NCBI RefSeq assembly: GCF_039544005.1
Contig: NZ_BAABKV010000001.1
Location: 3,782,001-3,846,000, forward strand
Source: Kitasatospora paranensis
GTDB taxonomy: Bacteria; Actinomycetota; Actinomycetes; Streptomycetales; Streptomycetaceae
Direction of reading: 5' to 3'
DNA length: 64,000 nt
Within the stretch, counting starts at the first letter, position 1. Each line of letters starts with the position of its first letter. The position numbers and the translations under genes were made by a program. The notes under the pieces were generated by a model that saw nothing but the letters and a program-made list of their open reading frames with translations, did no database searches and had not been told where the DNA came from. This document shows, one piece after another, positions 48,505-57,610 of the stretch.

Positions 48505-49437
48505 TCAGGTGGCCAGCGCGGCCGCGTCCCCCATGGCGATCATCGGGTGGGCCGCCGGGTCGAGCGTCCGGATGAGTTCGATCATGTCGGCCTCGGGCAG
48601 CGAGACGCAGGCGTGCGTGGGGCCGCCGTGGTCGACGTGCAGCCAGACGCCGCCGCCCTTGGCGGCGCCCTGCGGGTAGGTGGTGTCCAGCGGGGAGCGC
48701 CCGGCCACCCGGTTGTAGTTGATCGCCACCACGTAGTCGAAGGAGCCGGACAGCTGCTCGCCGTTGAACCCGGTGCCGCCGACCACGAAGTTCGGGTCCT
48801 TGTCGTACGGCAGCTTGCTGCCCGGGTCGGCCTTGCGACCGCCGGCGTCGGTGAGTGCGAAGACGCCGACCGGGCTGTGCAGGTCGCCCGACCTCTTGGT
48901 CGCCGTCCAGCCCTTGTAGCCGTTGTGCCCGGCCCAGGCCTGGCCGGCCCGCCAGCGACCCTCGGGGGTTCGGGTCCAGAGCGTGACGACGGTGTCGGCG
49001 GAGTCCTTGTCCTTGCCGGAGGCGACCACCAGCTGGGTCGTCTCGGCGGGGATCTTCGCCAGGAAGGACGGGCCCAGCCCGGGGATGGCCGCCACCGTGC
49101 CCGCGTCGCGGTCGGAGCGGTCGGCGGTCGGCGCCTCGGTACGGGCGTCGGCCGGCAGTGGCGCGAGGTCGGCCCGCTGGATGTCCGCCTCGGTGTGCTC
49201 CGGCGCACCGGCCGAGGTGAGGCCCGGGAGTTCGCCGTGGCCGGGGCCGACGGTGAACCAGCCCGCGGCGGCGGCCAGCAGCATCGCCGTACCACTCATC
49301 AGGGCTCGGCCGCGGCGGCGCTGCTTGGTCCGGCGCCGGTGTCCGCGGGACCTCGGCGCGGCCGTCTCCGCACTGCTGCGGGGGCCCGGCACGGGGGCCG
49401 AGCGGCGATGGGCGGAGGCGCGGTGGGAACCGGACAT
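48505..49437 (-). CDS. L,D-transpeptidase family protein (secreted/membrane-anchored)
   Basis: 310 aa. A very basic N-terminus precedes one hydrophobic segment (LMSGTAMLLAAAAGWFTV, about residues 46-63). The YkuD-like catalytic region has SPVGVFALTDAGG, YVVAINYN, and the His/Cys motif LHVDHGGPTHACVSLPEADM (nucleophile in HACVSLP). Expected to act on peptidoglycan stems or their side chains outside the membrane. ATG 49437. Confidence 0.82.
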   Translation of the reverse strand: MSGSHRASAHRRSAPVPGPRSSAETAAPRSRGHRRRTKQRRRGRALMSGTAMLLAAAAGWFTVGPGHGELPGLTSAGAPEHTEADIQRADLAPLPADARTEAPTADRSDRDAGTVAAIPGLGPSFLAKIPAETTQLVVASGKDKDSADTVVTLWTRTPEGRWRAGQAWAGHNGYKGWTATKRSGDLHSPVGVFALTDAGGRKADPGSKLPYDKDPNFVVGGTGFNGEQLSGSFDYVVAINYNRVAGRSPLDTTYPQGAAKGGGVWLHVDHGGPTHACVSLPEADMIELIRTLDPAAHPMIAMGDAAALAT

Positions 49438-49637
49438 GGGGACGATCCTCCCAAAGTCCCGGGCCGGAACGAAACCCGGGGCGTGTGGTGAGCCTGTGAG
49501 CATACGCGTCCCGAGGGGTGCGGGAGCCGTTCCGGCGGCGGCCGGAGCCCGTTCCGGGGGCGTGCGCGGCGGACGGTGCGCGCGGTGCGCGACACGCGCC
49601 CCCGGGCCGCGCCGGGGGCGCGCCCCGGGCATGGCGA

Positions 49638-49666
49638 GGGCCCGCCGACGGTGCGTCGGCGGGCCC
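49638..49666 (-). terminator. Terminator downstream of mqnE
   Basis: 12-bp perfect stem (GGGCCCGCCGAC, 49638-49649, with 49655-49666) and a GGTGC loop, 22 bp after the mqnE stop in the direction of transcription. Confidence 0.7.
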
Positions 49667-49687
49667 GGTGACCTTGCCGCAGGGGCG

Positions 49688-50849
49688 TCAGAGGCGCATC
49701 GCCTGGGGGTCTCGCGGCGCGTCAGGTCCGGCCCGTCGTACTCGCGGATGATCTCGTAGCGGGTGTTGCGCTCGACCGGGCGGAAGCCCGCGTCGCGGAT
49801 CAGGTCGAGCAGGTCGTCGCGGCCGAGCTTGTTCGGGGTGCCGAAGTTGTCCGCGTCGTGGGTGATCTTGTACTCGACCACCGAGCCGTCCATGTCGTCC
49901 GCGCCGTGGCTGAGCGCGAGCTGGGCGGTGGTCACGCCGTGCATCACCCAGAAGACCTTGACGTGCGGCACGTTGTCGAACAGCAGCCGGGAGACGGCGA
50001 AGGTCTTCAGCGCCTCGGCGCCGGTCGCCATCTCGGTGCGCTCCATCAGGCGGTTGCGGACGATGCCGTCCTTGGAGTCGTGGAAGTCGTGCTGGTAGCG
50101 CAGCGGGATGAAGACCTGGAAGCCGCCGGTCTCGTCCTGCAGCTCCCGCAGTCGCAGCACGTGGTCGACCCGGTGCCGGGGCTCCTCGATGTGCCCGTAC
50201 AGCATGGTGCACGGGGTCTTGAGGCCCTTCTCGTGCGCCAGTCGGTGGATCCGCGACCAGTCCTCCCAGTGGGTCTCGTGGTCGACGATGTGCTGGCGGA
50301 CCTCCCAGTCGAAGATCTCCGCGCCGCCGCCGGTGAGCGACTCCAGGCCGGCGTCGATCAGCTCGTCCAGGATCTCGGAGGCGGACAGGCCGCTGATCTT
50401 CTCGAACCAGTGGATCTCGGTGGCGGTGAAGGCCTTCAGCGAGACGTTCGGCAGGGCCTGCTTCAGCTCCCGCAGCGAACGCGGGTAGTAGCGCCACGGC
50501 AGGGTCGGGTGGAGGCCGTTGACGATGTGCAGCTCGGTGAGGGAGTCGACCTCCATCGCCTTGGCGAGGCGGACGGCCTCCTCGATGCGCATGGTGTAGG
50601 CGTCCTTCTCCCCGGCTTGCGCTGGAAGGAGCAGTACGCGCAGGAGGCGGCGCAGACGTTGGTCATGTTGAGGTGGCGGTTGACGTTGAAGTGGACGACG
50701 TCGCCGTTCTTCTGCGTCCGCACGTGGTGCGCCAGGCCGCCCAGCCAGGCCAGGTCGTCGCTCTCGTAGAGGGCGATACCGTCCTCGCGGGTCAACCGCT
50801 CGCCCGAGTGGACCTTCGCCTCCAGCTCGCGCTTGAGCCCTGCGTCCAT
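49688..50849 (-). CDS. mqnE: Aminofutalosine synthase MqnE (radical SAM); two frameshifts in this sequence
   Basis: Radical-SAM enzyme joining the enolpyruvyl product of MqnA to SAM-derived adenosyl in the futalosine route to menaquinone. The cluster motif is CAASCAYCSF. Other family blocks: LTELHIVNGLHPTLPWRYY, SLTGGGAEIFDWEVR, LYGHIEEPRHRVDH, and GTPNKLGRDDLLDLIRDAGFRPVERNTRYE. C run 50610-50613 and G run 49705-49709 each lack one base; repaired, the protein is 387 aa ending AMRL, the normal length. ATG 50849. An essential gene in such organisms, so the breaks are almost certainly sequence errors. Confidence 0.92.
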
Positions 50850-50958
50850 GCGGTGAACCGCCTCTCGTACCTGCCGAAACAATGCCGGAACCGAGCCTAC
50901 GCCTCACGACGGCGGGGCTGCCCGCAGGGGCGCGGCCGAGCGCGCCCCTGCCGCCGGA

Positions 50959-51921
50959 TCAGCGCGCCAGCAGTTCGGCCAGCAGGGCGGGCTCGATGTT
51001 GCCGCCGCTCACCACGGCCGCCGCGACACGGCCGCCGACCTCGTCGGCGCGGTGGAACCAGCCGGCCGCCGCGACCGCGCCGGACGGTTCGGCGACCAGG
51101 CGGCCGCGCCGGGCGAGCAGCGCCACGGTGTCGCGGATCTCGTCCTCGGAGACGGTGACGATGTCGTCCACATAGGCCGTCAGGTGCCGGAACGGCAGCA
51201 CCCCGACGGTCGGGGTGCGCAGCCCGTCCGCGATCGTCCGGTAGGTGTCCTCGACCGGCCAGGACAGGTGCTCGCCGGCCCGCAGGCTGGCCTGGGCGTC
51301 GGCGGCGAGCTCCGGTTCGACGCCGACGACCCGGACGCCCGGGCAGGTCAGCTTGAGGGCCGCGGCCGTGCCGGAGATCAGTCCGCCGCCGCTGACCGGC
51401 ACGAGCACGGTGTCCAGCTCGTCCGGGGCGTCCTCGCCGATCTCCAGGCCGACGGTGCCCTGCCCGGCGATGATGTACGGGTCGTCGTACGGGGGCACCC
51501 AGACGTAGCCGTGCCGCTCGACCAGTTCGGCGGGCAGGGTGTCGCGCTCGCCTGGGGCGACCAGGATCACCTCGGCGCCGAAGGCCCTCGTGTTGTCGAC
51601 CTTGACCCCGGGCGAGGTGTCCGGCATGACGATGACGGCCTTGATGCCGAGCAGGCCGGCCGCGTAGGCGACCGCCTGCGCGTGGTTGCCGCTGGACTGC
51701 GCGACGACGCCGCGGGCGCACTCCTCGGCGGTCATCGCCGCCAGCCGGTTGTAGGCGCCGCGCAGTTTGAAGGCGCCGGTCGGCTGGAGGCTCTCCGGCT
51801 TCAGCCAGAGCCGCCGGTCCCCGGTCGCCGCCCAGGGGCAGGGCAGCAGCGGGGTGCGCACGGCCACCCCGGCGATCCGCCGCTGGGCGGCGCGCAGCTC
51901 CTCCAGGCCGATCAGCGCCAT
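50959..51921 (-). CDS. Threonine ammonia-lyase / serine dehydratase (PLP)
   Basis: 320-aa fold-type II PLP enzyme. PLP lysine in PTGAFKLRGAYNRL near residue 50, substrate loop SSGNHAQAVAYAA, and the phosphate-binding glycine loop VSGGGLISG. It has no C-terminal ACT regulatory domain, so it is the catabolic, non-feedback-inhibited type. 42 bp after an Lrp/AsnC regulator gene on the same strand, which probably controls it. Confidence 0.9.
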   Translation of the reverse strand: MALIGLEELRAAQRRIAGVAVRTPLLPCPWAATGDRRLWLKPESLQPTGAFKLRGAYNRLAAMTAEECARGVVAQSSGNHAQAVAYAAGLLGIKAVIVMPDTSPGVKVDNTRAFGAEVILVAPGERDTLPAELVERHGYVWVPPYDDPYIIAGQGTVGLEIGEDAPDELDTVLVPVSGGGLISGTAAALKLTCPGVRVVGVEPELAADAQASLRAGEHLSWPVEDTYRTIADGLRTPTVGVLPFRHLTAYVDDIVTVSEDEIRDTVALLARRGRLVAEPSGAVAAAGWFHRADEVGGRVAAAVVSGGNIEPALLAELLAR

Positions 51922-51962
51922 GTCGTCCGTCCCTCCCCTGCCCGGTCCTCCGCGGACCTCGG

Positions 51963-52424
51963 TCATTCGCCGGTCGTCAGCGGGAGTTCGCTGACCCGGT
52001 TCTCCCACTTGGTCGAGAGCACCACGGTCGTCCGGGTGCGGGCCACGCCCTTCGTCCCGGAGAGCCGCTTGACGACCGATTCCAGGCCCTCCACGTCGGG
52101 GACGCGGACCTTGAGCATGTACGAGTCGTCGCCGGCGATGAACCAGCAGTCCTCGACCTCGGGGAGGTCCTTCAGCCGGTGCGCGACGTCCTCGTGGTCT
52201 GCTGCGTCGGTCAGTTGAAGACCGATCAGGGCGGTGACGCCGAAGCCCAGCGACGCCGGGTTGACCGTCGCGCGGTAGCCGGTGATGACGCCGGCCTGCT
52301 CCAGTCGGTTGATGCGGTCCGTGACGCTTGGCCCCGACAGGCCGACGAGTCGGCCCAGCTCGGCGTACGAGGCACGGCCGTTCTCCCGGAGCGCCTGGAT
52401 GAGCTGTCTGTCCACCGTGTCCAT
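51963..52424 (-). CDS. Lrp/AsnC-family transcriptional regulator
   Basis: 153 aa. N-terminal HTH (LIQALRENGRASYAELGRLVGLSGPSVTDRINRLEQAGVI) and C-terminal RAM ligand-binding domain (DCWFIAGDDSYMLKVRV). ATG 52424 is taken as start because MDTVDRQLIQ is the usual N-terminus; upstream extension to 52523 has no ribosome-binding site. Likely senses an amino acid and regulates the downstream dehydratase gene. Confidence 0.92.
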   Translation of the reverse strand: MDTVDRQLIQALRENGRASYAELGRLVGLSGPSVTDRINRLEQAGVITGYRATVNPASLGFGVTALIGLQLTDAADHEDVAHRLKDLPEVEDCWFIAGDDSYMLKVRVPDVEGLESVVKRLSGTKGVARTRTTVVLSTKWENRVSELPLTTGE

Positions 52425-52544
52425 ATGCCTGCCAGCGTCCTTCCGAACCTCACCCGACCCAGAGATCATTATCCGGATTCGAAGGCGGCGTGCGCGGATC
52501 AACCCGGATATCGCAAAGAACATACTCTCCCGGTCCGCGCCGTC

Positions 52545-53183
52545 TCACTCTGCCCGGCCCGCCGCTCCCAGTTCGCCCTCCCAGCGCCGGTACAGGGTGT
52601 GCGGCACCCCGACCGCGTCCAGCACCCGGCCGGCCACGAAGTCCACCAGTTCACGGGCGGTCGAGCCGCCCGCGTAGAAGCCCGGCGAGGCGGGCAGTAC
52701 GACGGCGCCCTGCGCGTCGAGCTCGACCAGGTGCTTGAGCGTCACCCCATTGAGCGGCGTCTCGCGCAGGCACACGACCAGCGGACGGCGCTCCTTGAGG
52801 GTGACGCTCGCGGCGCGCTGGAGCAGGTCCTTGCTCAGGCCCAGCGCGATGCCGGCGACGGCGCCGGTGGTCGCGGGGACGACGAGCATGCCCTTGGCCG
52901 GGTAGGAGCCGGACGACGGGCCGGCCGCGAAGTCCCCGGCCGGCCAGTACCGGACGTCACCGGGCGCGGCGCCGAGCCAGGCCGTCAGGTCGTCGTGCCA
53001 GTGCGCGTCGCGGAACGCGATGCCCGTCTCGTCGAGGATGGTCAGCCGGGCGGCCCGGCTGACCACCAGGTCGACCGCCTCGCCCGCCGCGAACAGCGCG
53101 CGGAGCACCGATGCCGCGTACGGCGTCCCGGACGCCCCGGAGACTCCCACCACCCAGGGCCTGCGTACCTGCTGATCACTCAT
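52545..53183 (-). CDS. ubiX: Flavin prenyltransferase UbiX (menaquinone pathway)
   Basis: 212 aa. Makes the prenylated FMN cofactor used by the UbiD-like decarboxylase of the futalosine pathway. FMN/phosphate motifs GVSGASGTPYA, VVPATTGAVAGIALGLSKDLLQRAASVTLKE, and RPLVVCLRETPLN. C-terminal PASPGFYAGGSTARELVDFVAGRVLDA is typical. ATG 53183. With mqnE and mqnP it marks the menaquinone neighbourhood, here split by about 10 kb of other genes. Confidence 0.93.
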   Translation of the reverse strand: MSDQQVRRPWVVGVSGASGTPYAASVLRALFAAGEAVDLVVSRAARLTILDETGIAFRDAHWHDDLTAWLGAAPGDVRYWPAGDFAAGPSSGSYPAKGMLVVPATTGAVAGIALGLSKDLLQRAASVTLKERRPLVVCLRETPLNGVTLKHLVELDAQGAVVLPASPGFYAGGSTARELVDFVAGRVLDAVGVPHTLYRRWEGELGAAGRAE

Positions 53184-53282
53184 GCACCCGACCCTAGAGC
53201 TTGTCCTCCGGATCCTGCCGGACGGGACCCGGAGGGCGGACACCGCTGCGGCGGACGGGCCCGGCGGGGCAGGATGGACGGC

Positions 53283-54029
53283 ATGGCCGAGACGCTGATC
53301 GACCTCACCCATCCGGTCACCACGGGCATGCCGGTCTACCCCGGCGACCCGGAGGTGGCGCTCGCGGCGGCGCTGACCACCGACACGGCCGGGGTCAACG
53401 TGCTGCGGCTGCACCTGGGTTCGCAGTCCGGGACACACGTGGACGCGCCGTACCACGTGGACGTGACCTGGCCGACCCTGGACGGGCTGCCGCTGGAGCT
53501 GTTCACCGGGCCGGCGGTGGTCGCGGACCTGCGGGGGCTGGAGCCGCGGACGGCGGTGACGGCCGCCAGGCTCGGGCCGGCGCTGGCACTGGCGGCGCTG
53601 ACCCCAGGCGCGATGCTGCTGCTGGCGACCGGCTGGCCCCGGCACTGGGGCAGCGACCACTACCTGGCGCACCCCTATCTGACGCCGGAGGCGGCGGAGG
53701 CGATCGTGGCGGCCGGCATCCGGACGGTCGGCCTGGACGCCCTGTCGGTGGACCCGACGCCGGAGCCCGGACCCGCCGATCCGGGGGTGGCGGCCCTGCT
53801 GGCGGAGCTGGCGGACGAACACGACCCGGCCGCCGAGCAGCCGACGCTGGCGGCCCATCGGGTGCTGCTGGGCCGTCCGGGCGGCGGGGTGATCGCCGAG
53901 AACCTGACCGATCTGACGCCGCTGCTGGCCGCTCAGGAAGCGGGCGCGCCGATCGCGGTGTCGCTGTTCCCGCTGCGACTGGCGGCGGCGGACGGGGCCC
54001 CGGTGCGGGCGGTCGCGCGGATCGGCTGA
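53283..54029 (+). CDS. Cyclase family protein (kynurenine formamidase-like)
   Basis: 248-aa metal-dependent hydrolase of the cyclase superfamily. The N-terminal LIDLTHPVTTGMPVYPGDPE and the metal motif SGTHVDAPYHV (HxGTHxDxPxH type) are present, as is GLDALSVDP. Substrate uncertain; arylformamidase or a related amide or lactone hydrolase. ATG 53283 with AGGA eight bases upstream; ATG at 53274 is the alternative. First gene of the stretch separating ubiX from mqnP. Confidence 0.88.
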   Translation: MAETLIDLTHPVTTGMPVYPGDPEVALAAALTTDTAGVNVLRLHLGSQSGTHVDAPYHVDVTWPTLDGLPLELFTGPAVVADLRGLEPRTAVTAARLGPALALAALTPGAMLLLATGWPRHWGSDHYLAHPYLTPEAAEAIVAAGIRTVGLDALSVDPTPEPGPADPGVAALLAELADEHDPAAEQPTLAAHRVLLGRPGGGVIAENLTDLTPLLAAQEAGAPIAVSLFPLRLAAADGAPVRAVARIG

Positions 54030-54078
54030 CAACCGATAGGTCTAGACCATGCCGCCGGTGCGCCGCTACGCTCGGCGC

Positions 54079-54789
54079 ATGGCAGAGATCTCGGGAGTCG
54101 TGGAGCGGATCTGGCGCTATCCGGTGAAGTCCACCGGCGGCGAACGGCTCGACTCCGTCGAGGTGGACGGGCGCGGCCTCGCCGGTGACCGGCTCTACGC
54201 CGTCCGGGACACCTCCGGCAGGCTCGGCTCCGGCAAGACCACCCGGCGCTTCCGCCGGATGGACGGCCTGCTGCGGCTCGGCTCCCGGCTCGGCCAGCGG
54301 CTCGACGCCCCCGAGCTGCTCGACCCGCTCGGCGGCCCGGTCGAGGACCCGGATGCCTTCCTCCGCGCCTACCTGGAACGCGACGACGTCGCGCTGGCGC
54401 GGGAGGACGCCGTGTCGCACTTCGACCAGCTGCCGGTCTCGGTGCTCACCACCGCCACCCTGGACTGGGTCCGGGAGGCACTGCCCGGCACCGTGGTGGA
54501 CGAGCGGCGCTTCCGCCCGAACGTCCTGCTGCGCACCCCGGCGGGCACCCCGCCGTTCGTCGAGGACACCTGGTTCGGCCGGGAGGGCCGGGTGCGCGGC
54601 GGCGTCCGGCTGGCCTTCGTCCGGGCCAGCGAGCGGTGCGCGATGAGCGGCGTCGCCCAGCCCGGGCTGCCGCACGCCCCCGAGATCCTCAAGGCCGTCG
54701 TGCGGGAGCACGACGGCCGGCTGGACGCACTGGCCACCGTCGCCCGCCCGGGGCGGCTCCGGGTGGGCGACGCCCTGCTGCTGACCTGA
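54079..54789 (+). CDS. MOSC domain-containing protein
   Basis: 236 aa. MOSC N-terminal beta-barrel (RIWRYPVKSTGGERLDSVEVDGRGLAGDRLYAV) and the MOSC core (FRPNVLLR, then the Cys-containing ASERCAMSG). Family members transfer or carry sulfur bound to molybdenum cofactor, or reduce N-hydroxylated compounds. No molybdoenzyme gene is nearby. ATG 54079, 49 bp after the cyclase gene. Confidence 0.87.
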   Translation: MAEISGVVERIWRYPVKSTGGERLDSVEVDGRGLAGDRLYAVRDTSGRLGSGKTTRRFRRMDGLLRLGSRLGQRLDAPELLDPLGGPVEDPDAFLRAYLERDDVALAREDAVSHFDQLPVSVLTTATLDWVREALPGTVVDERRFRPNVLLRTPAGTPPFVEDTWFGREGRVRGGVRLAFVRASERCAMSGVAQPGLPHAPEILKAVVREHDGRLDALATVARPGRLRVGDALLLT

Positions 54790-54794
54790 ACCCT

Positions 54795-54816
54795 CCCGGC
54801 CCCGGCCGGGGCCGGG
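54795..54816. terminator. Terminator between MOSC and DUF1906 genes
   Basis: Stem CCCGGCCCC (54795-54803) with GGGGCCGGG (54808-54816), GGCC loop, in the 28-bp gap between convergent genes. Confidence 0.75.
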
Positions 54817-54817
54817 C

Positions 54818-55857
54818 TCAGCCGACGACGGCGACCGGCGCGTCCCAGGCGCTGCGGTCGACGGTGACGCCCGCACCGCCGTACGTCTCGCGCTGGTTGA
54901 CCTGGTACTGGTGGCCGCGGCGGTGCCCGGAGAACAGGCCAGCCGCGTACGGGAAGCTGCCGCTGGTGTCGGCGGCGCCGTCGTACTTGGCGTACCAGAG
55001 GGCCTCCGGCAGGTCCGGCGCGCCCTGCGCGGCCGCCTTCGCGATCCCCGCCGCGCTGGAGGACGCGAAGCCGTAGAACCCCGACCGGTACGAGCGGGCC
55101 CGCACCGCCCGGGTGAAGGCCTGGGTGTAGGTCAGCACGGCGTCCGCGCAGGCGGTGTCCGCCGTGTTGTACGCCTCCACGTCCAGGTACAGCGCGCTGC
55201 CGGCCCGCATCCCCAGCGCCGAGGCCTTCGCCACCGCGTCCGCGCCGTCGGACGCCCCCAGCGCGGACGCCGTCGCGGCGGTGATCCGCTCCGGGCTGCT
55301 GCCGGTCTGGCACGGCGGCTGCGCACCCACGTACAGCGGGATCAGCTTCCAGCCCGCGGCGCTGACGGCGCGCACCCAGGAGGCGGTCAGCTGCGGCTGG
55401 GCGCAGCCGCGGTTGCGGCCGCCCACGTAGACCGCGGCCGCGCCGTACGGGGAGGTGCCGCGCCAGGCGTTCATGGTCGCCAGTGGCGGCGCCGTGCAGG
55501 TGTCGAAGGCCAGCCCGGTGAACACGCCCCCGAGGACGTCCCGACCGGCGCCGTGCGGGCCCCGGGGGACGCCGGGGCGGACGCGGATCCGGACGCCGCC
55601 GAGGCCGACGCCGATCCCGAGGGCGACCCGGACGGCGAGGCCGAGGCCGAGGCCGACGCCGACGCGGACCCGGACGCCGAGGCGGAGGCCGACGGCGCCG
55701 CCGCGTCGCCGGCCGCGGCCGCGTCGGTGACGGCCCCGGCCGGCGCGGCCTGCGAGCCGCCGGGCTCGGCGCAGGCGCTCAGCAGGGCACAGCCGGCCAG
55801 CAGGCCGGCGGCGGAGAGTGCGGCGGCGCGGCGGCGCACGGGACGGCCCTTCGGCAC
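54818..55857 (-). CDS. DUF1906 glycoside-hydrolase-like lipoprotein with Ala/Ser linker; one frameshift
   Basis: About 346 aa after repair. Signal peptide with lipobox LLSAC near residue 27, then a low-complexity linker of (A/P)S and SG steps (about 55-110). The C-terminal domain is of the Rv2525c/DUF1906 type, a TIM-barrel related to GH25: GLAFDTCTAPPLATMNAWR, AVYVGGRNRGC, KLIPLYVGAQPPCQ, GSALYLDVEAYN and YRSGFYGFASSS. A C run at 55527-55531 lacks one base, placed between linker and domain. GTG 55857 follows GGAGGATCTCC. Probably surface-exposed and cell-wall directed. Confidence 0.83.
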
Positions 55858-55961
55858 GGAGATCCTCCCGGGTGGGTGACGAGCCGTCGGCCATCGACCG
55901 GCGACGGTCCGAACACCTATCACCCGCCCTCCGGGGCCGGTGCACCACCCCCGCCCCGAGG

Positions 55962-56339
55962 CTAGGCCTGGCGGGCGAGCACCAGGCAGAAGGGGTGCCC
56001 CGCCGGATCGGTGCAGACCCGCCAGCCGCGGTCGCCGGTCTGCGGGACGGCGCCCAGTTCGACCGCCCGCCGCTCGGCCTCGTCGAGGTCCGCCACCTCG
56101 ACGTCGAGATGCAGCTGCTGCGGGTGCGCCGGGTCCGGCCACATCGGCGGCCGGTAGTCCTCGACGCGCTGGAAGGCGAGCACCTCCCCGCCGGGCAGGT
56201 GCACCGTCGACCACTCGTCGTCCAGCGACCAGCGCGGGTCGGGACGGTCGACCTCGCCGCCGAGCAGGGCGGCGTAGAAGTGCGCCAGACCAGCGGGGTA
56301 GTGGCAGTCGAGCACCACGCACTGCAGCTTTCCGATCAC
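55962..56339 (-). CDS. VOC family protein (glyoxalase/bleomycin-resistance fold)
   Basis: 125 aa with paired beta-alpha-beta-beta-beta modules. LQCVVLDCHYPAGLAHFYAALLGGEV begins module one, and QLHLDVEVADLDEAERRAVELGA plus VCTDPAGHPFCLVL form module two, the usual VOC pattern. Ligand unknown. GTG 56339 with GAGGAG eight bases upstream. Confidence 0.88.
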   Translation of the reverse strand: MIGKLQCVVLDCHYPAGLAHFYAALLGGEVDRPDPRWSLDDEWSTVHLPGGEVLAFQRVEDYRPPMWPDPAHPQQLHLDVEVADLDEAERRAVELGAVPQTGDRGWRVCTDPAGHPFCLVLARQA

Positions 56340-56606
56340 GGGTACCACTCCTCGGAGGTTCGTCGGCCGGTGCCGTTCGCGTTTCCAGCATCCATCGCGG
56401 CATGCCGCCCGGGCCGGAGGACATCCGCGGCGGGTGGCGGTTCGCCCGCCCGGAGTCCCGTCCGCGCAGGTGGGCCGGGGCGCGGACGGGCCGTCAGGTG
56501 GCGTAATGCTGCGGCAACCCGGACGCCATCGGTGCGGCCCTAGGGTTCAGGCCGAAGCCGCCGCCCACCGGCCGCCCGGCCGCCACCGACCTCCGGAGCA
56601 CCCGCG

Positions 56607-57359
56607 ATGACCAGCGAGAACACCGCCCGCCCCGGCGTCCGGCGGCTGCGCGCCGACCGGGCCCGGCAGGTCGCGGACGTGCTGCGGCAGCAGGTGCTCG
56701 GCGGTACGTACAAGGACGGCGCGCTGCCGCACGAGGAGCAGCTGGCCCAGGAGTTCGGGGAGTCCCGGAACACCGTCCGGCAGGCCCTGGACCTGCTGCG
56801 CACCGAGGGCCTGGTGCGCCGGGTGCCCGGCTCGGGGACGCTGGTGGTCGCCGACAAGGTGCCGCACGGCCTGAACCGGCTGCAGGGCCTCGCCGAGACC
56901 CTGCACGAGCACGGCGAGGTGGTCAACGAGGTCCGCGCCTTCGGGCCCGTCCGCGCGCCCGGCCCGGTGGCCCGGCGCCTGGGCCTGCCGGATGGCGCGG
57001 ACGTGGTGTACGTGGAGCGGCTGCGCCGCCTCAACGGGCTGCCGCTCTCCCTCGACCTGACCTATCTGGCGCCGGACGTCGGCGCCGCGCTGGACGCCGC
57101 CGACCTCGCGCACACCGATGTGTTCCGGCTGATCGAGGAGGTCACCGGGCAGCCGCTCGGGGCGGCCGACATCACCCTGGAGGCGGTCAACGCCGACGCG
57201 CACTCCGCCACCGTCCTGGAAGTCCCGCGCGGCGCCGCCCTGCTGATGCTGGAGCGGCTGACCGCGCTGGCCGACGGCCGGCCCGTCGACCTCGAATACG
57301 TCCGCTTCCGCGGCGACCGGCTCACCATGCAGGGCCGGCTGCTGCGCGACCTCCCCTAG
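56607..57359 (+). CDS. GntR-family regulator (HutC type, UTRA domain)
   Basis: 250 aa. Winged HTH DVLRQQVLGGTYKDGALPHEEQLAQEFGESRNTVRQALDLLRTEGLVRRVPGSGTLV at the N-terminus; UTRA effector domain from about residue 95 (VVYVERLRRLNGLPLSLDLTYLAPDV). First gene of the ferredoxin/ABC/flavoprotein operon, with only 12 bp to the ferredoxin gene, so it is probably a pathway-specific and self-controlling regulator responding to the transported compound. Confidence 0.92.
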   Translation: MTSENTARPGVRRLRADRARQVADVLRQQVLGGTYKDGALPHEEQLAQEFGESRNTVRQALDLLRTEGLVRRVPGSGTLVVADKVPHGLNRLQGLAETLHEHGEVVNEVRAFGPVRAPGPVARRLGLPDGADVVYVERLRRLNGLPLSLDLTYLAPDVGAALDAADLAHTDVFRLIEEVTGQPLGAADITLEAVNADAHSATVLEVPRGAALLMLERLTALADGRPVDLEYVRFRGDRLTMQGRLLRDLP

Positions 57360-57371
57360 GAGCCCGCCGCC

Positions 57372-57599
57372 ATGGCGCTCGCCGACCACCGCACCGACGT
57401 CCCCGTGACCATCGACGCCTCGCTCTGCATCGACGGCTGCACGCTCTGCGTCGAGATGTGCCCGCTGGACTCGCTGGCCATCGACCCGGACACCGACAAG
57501 GCCTACATGCACGTCGACGAGTGCTGGTACTGCGGCCCGTGCGCCGCCCGCTGCCCCACCGGCGCGGTCACCGTCAACATGCCCTACCTGCTGCGCTGA
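57372..57599 (+). CDS. 2x[4Fe-4S] ferredoxin (AprB/AsfB-like)
   Basis: 75 aa. Two complete clusters: C19-x3-C23-x2-C26-x3-C30-P and C51-x2-C54-x2-C57-x3-C61-P. The first motif (CIDGCTLCVEMCP) with its extra residue resembles the beta subunit of APS reductase and ferredoxins paired with fumarate-reductase-like flavoproteins. Encoded in the same operon as such a flavoprotein, its likely electron partner. TAGGAG precedes the ATG. Confidence 0.9.
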   Translation: MALADHRTDVPVTIDASLCIDGCTLCVEMCPLDSLAIDPDTDKAYMHVDECWYCGPCAARCPTGAVTVNMPYLLR

Positions 57600-57610
57600 G
57601 GAGCCCCCGG

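Noticed and set aside
49688..50849. mqnE as a real pseudogene
   Set aside because: Both breaks are single-base losses in homopolymers, the repaired protein has normal length and all motifs, and the pathway (ubiX, mqnP) is otherwise intact.
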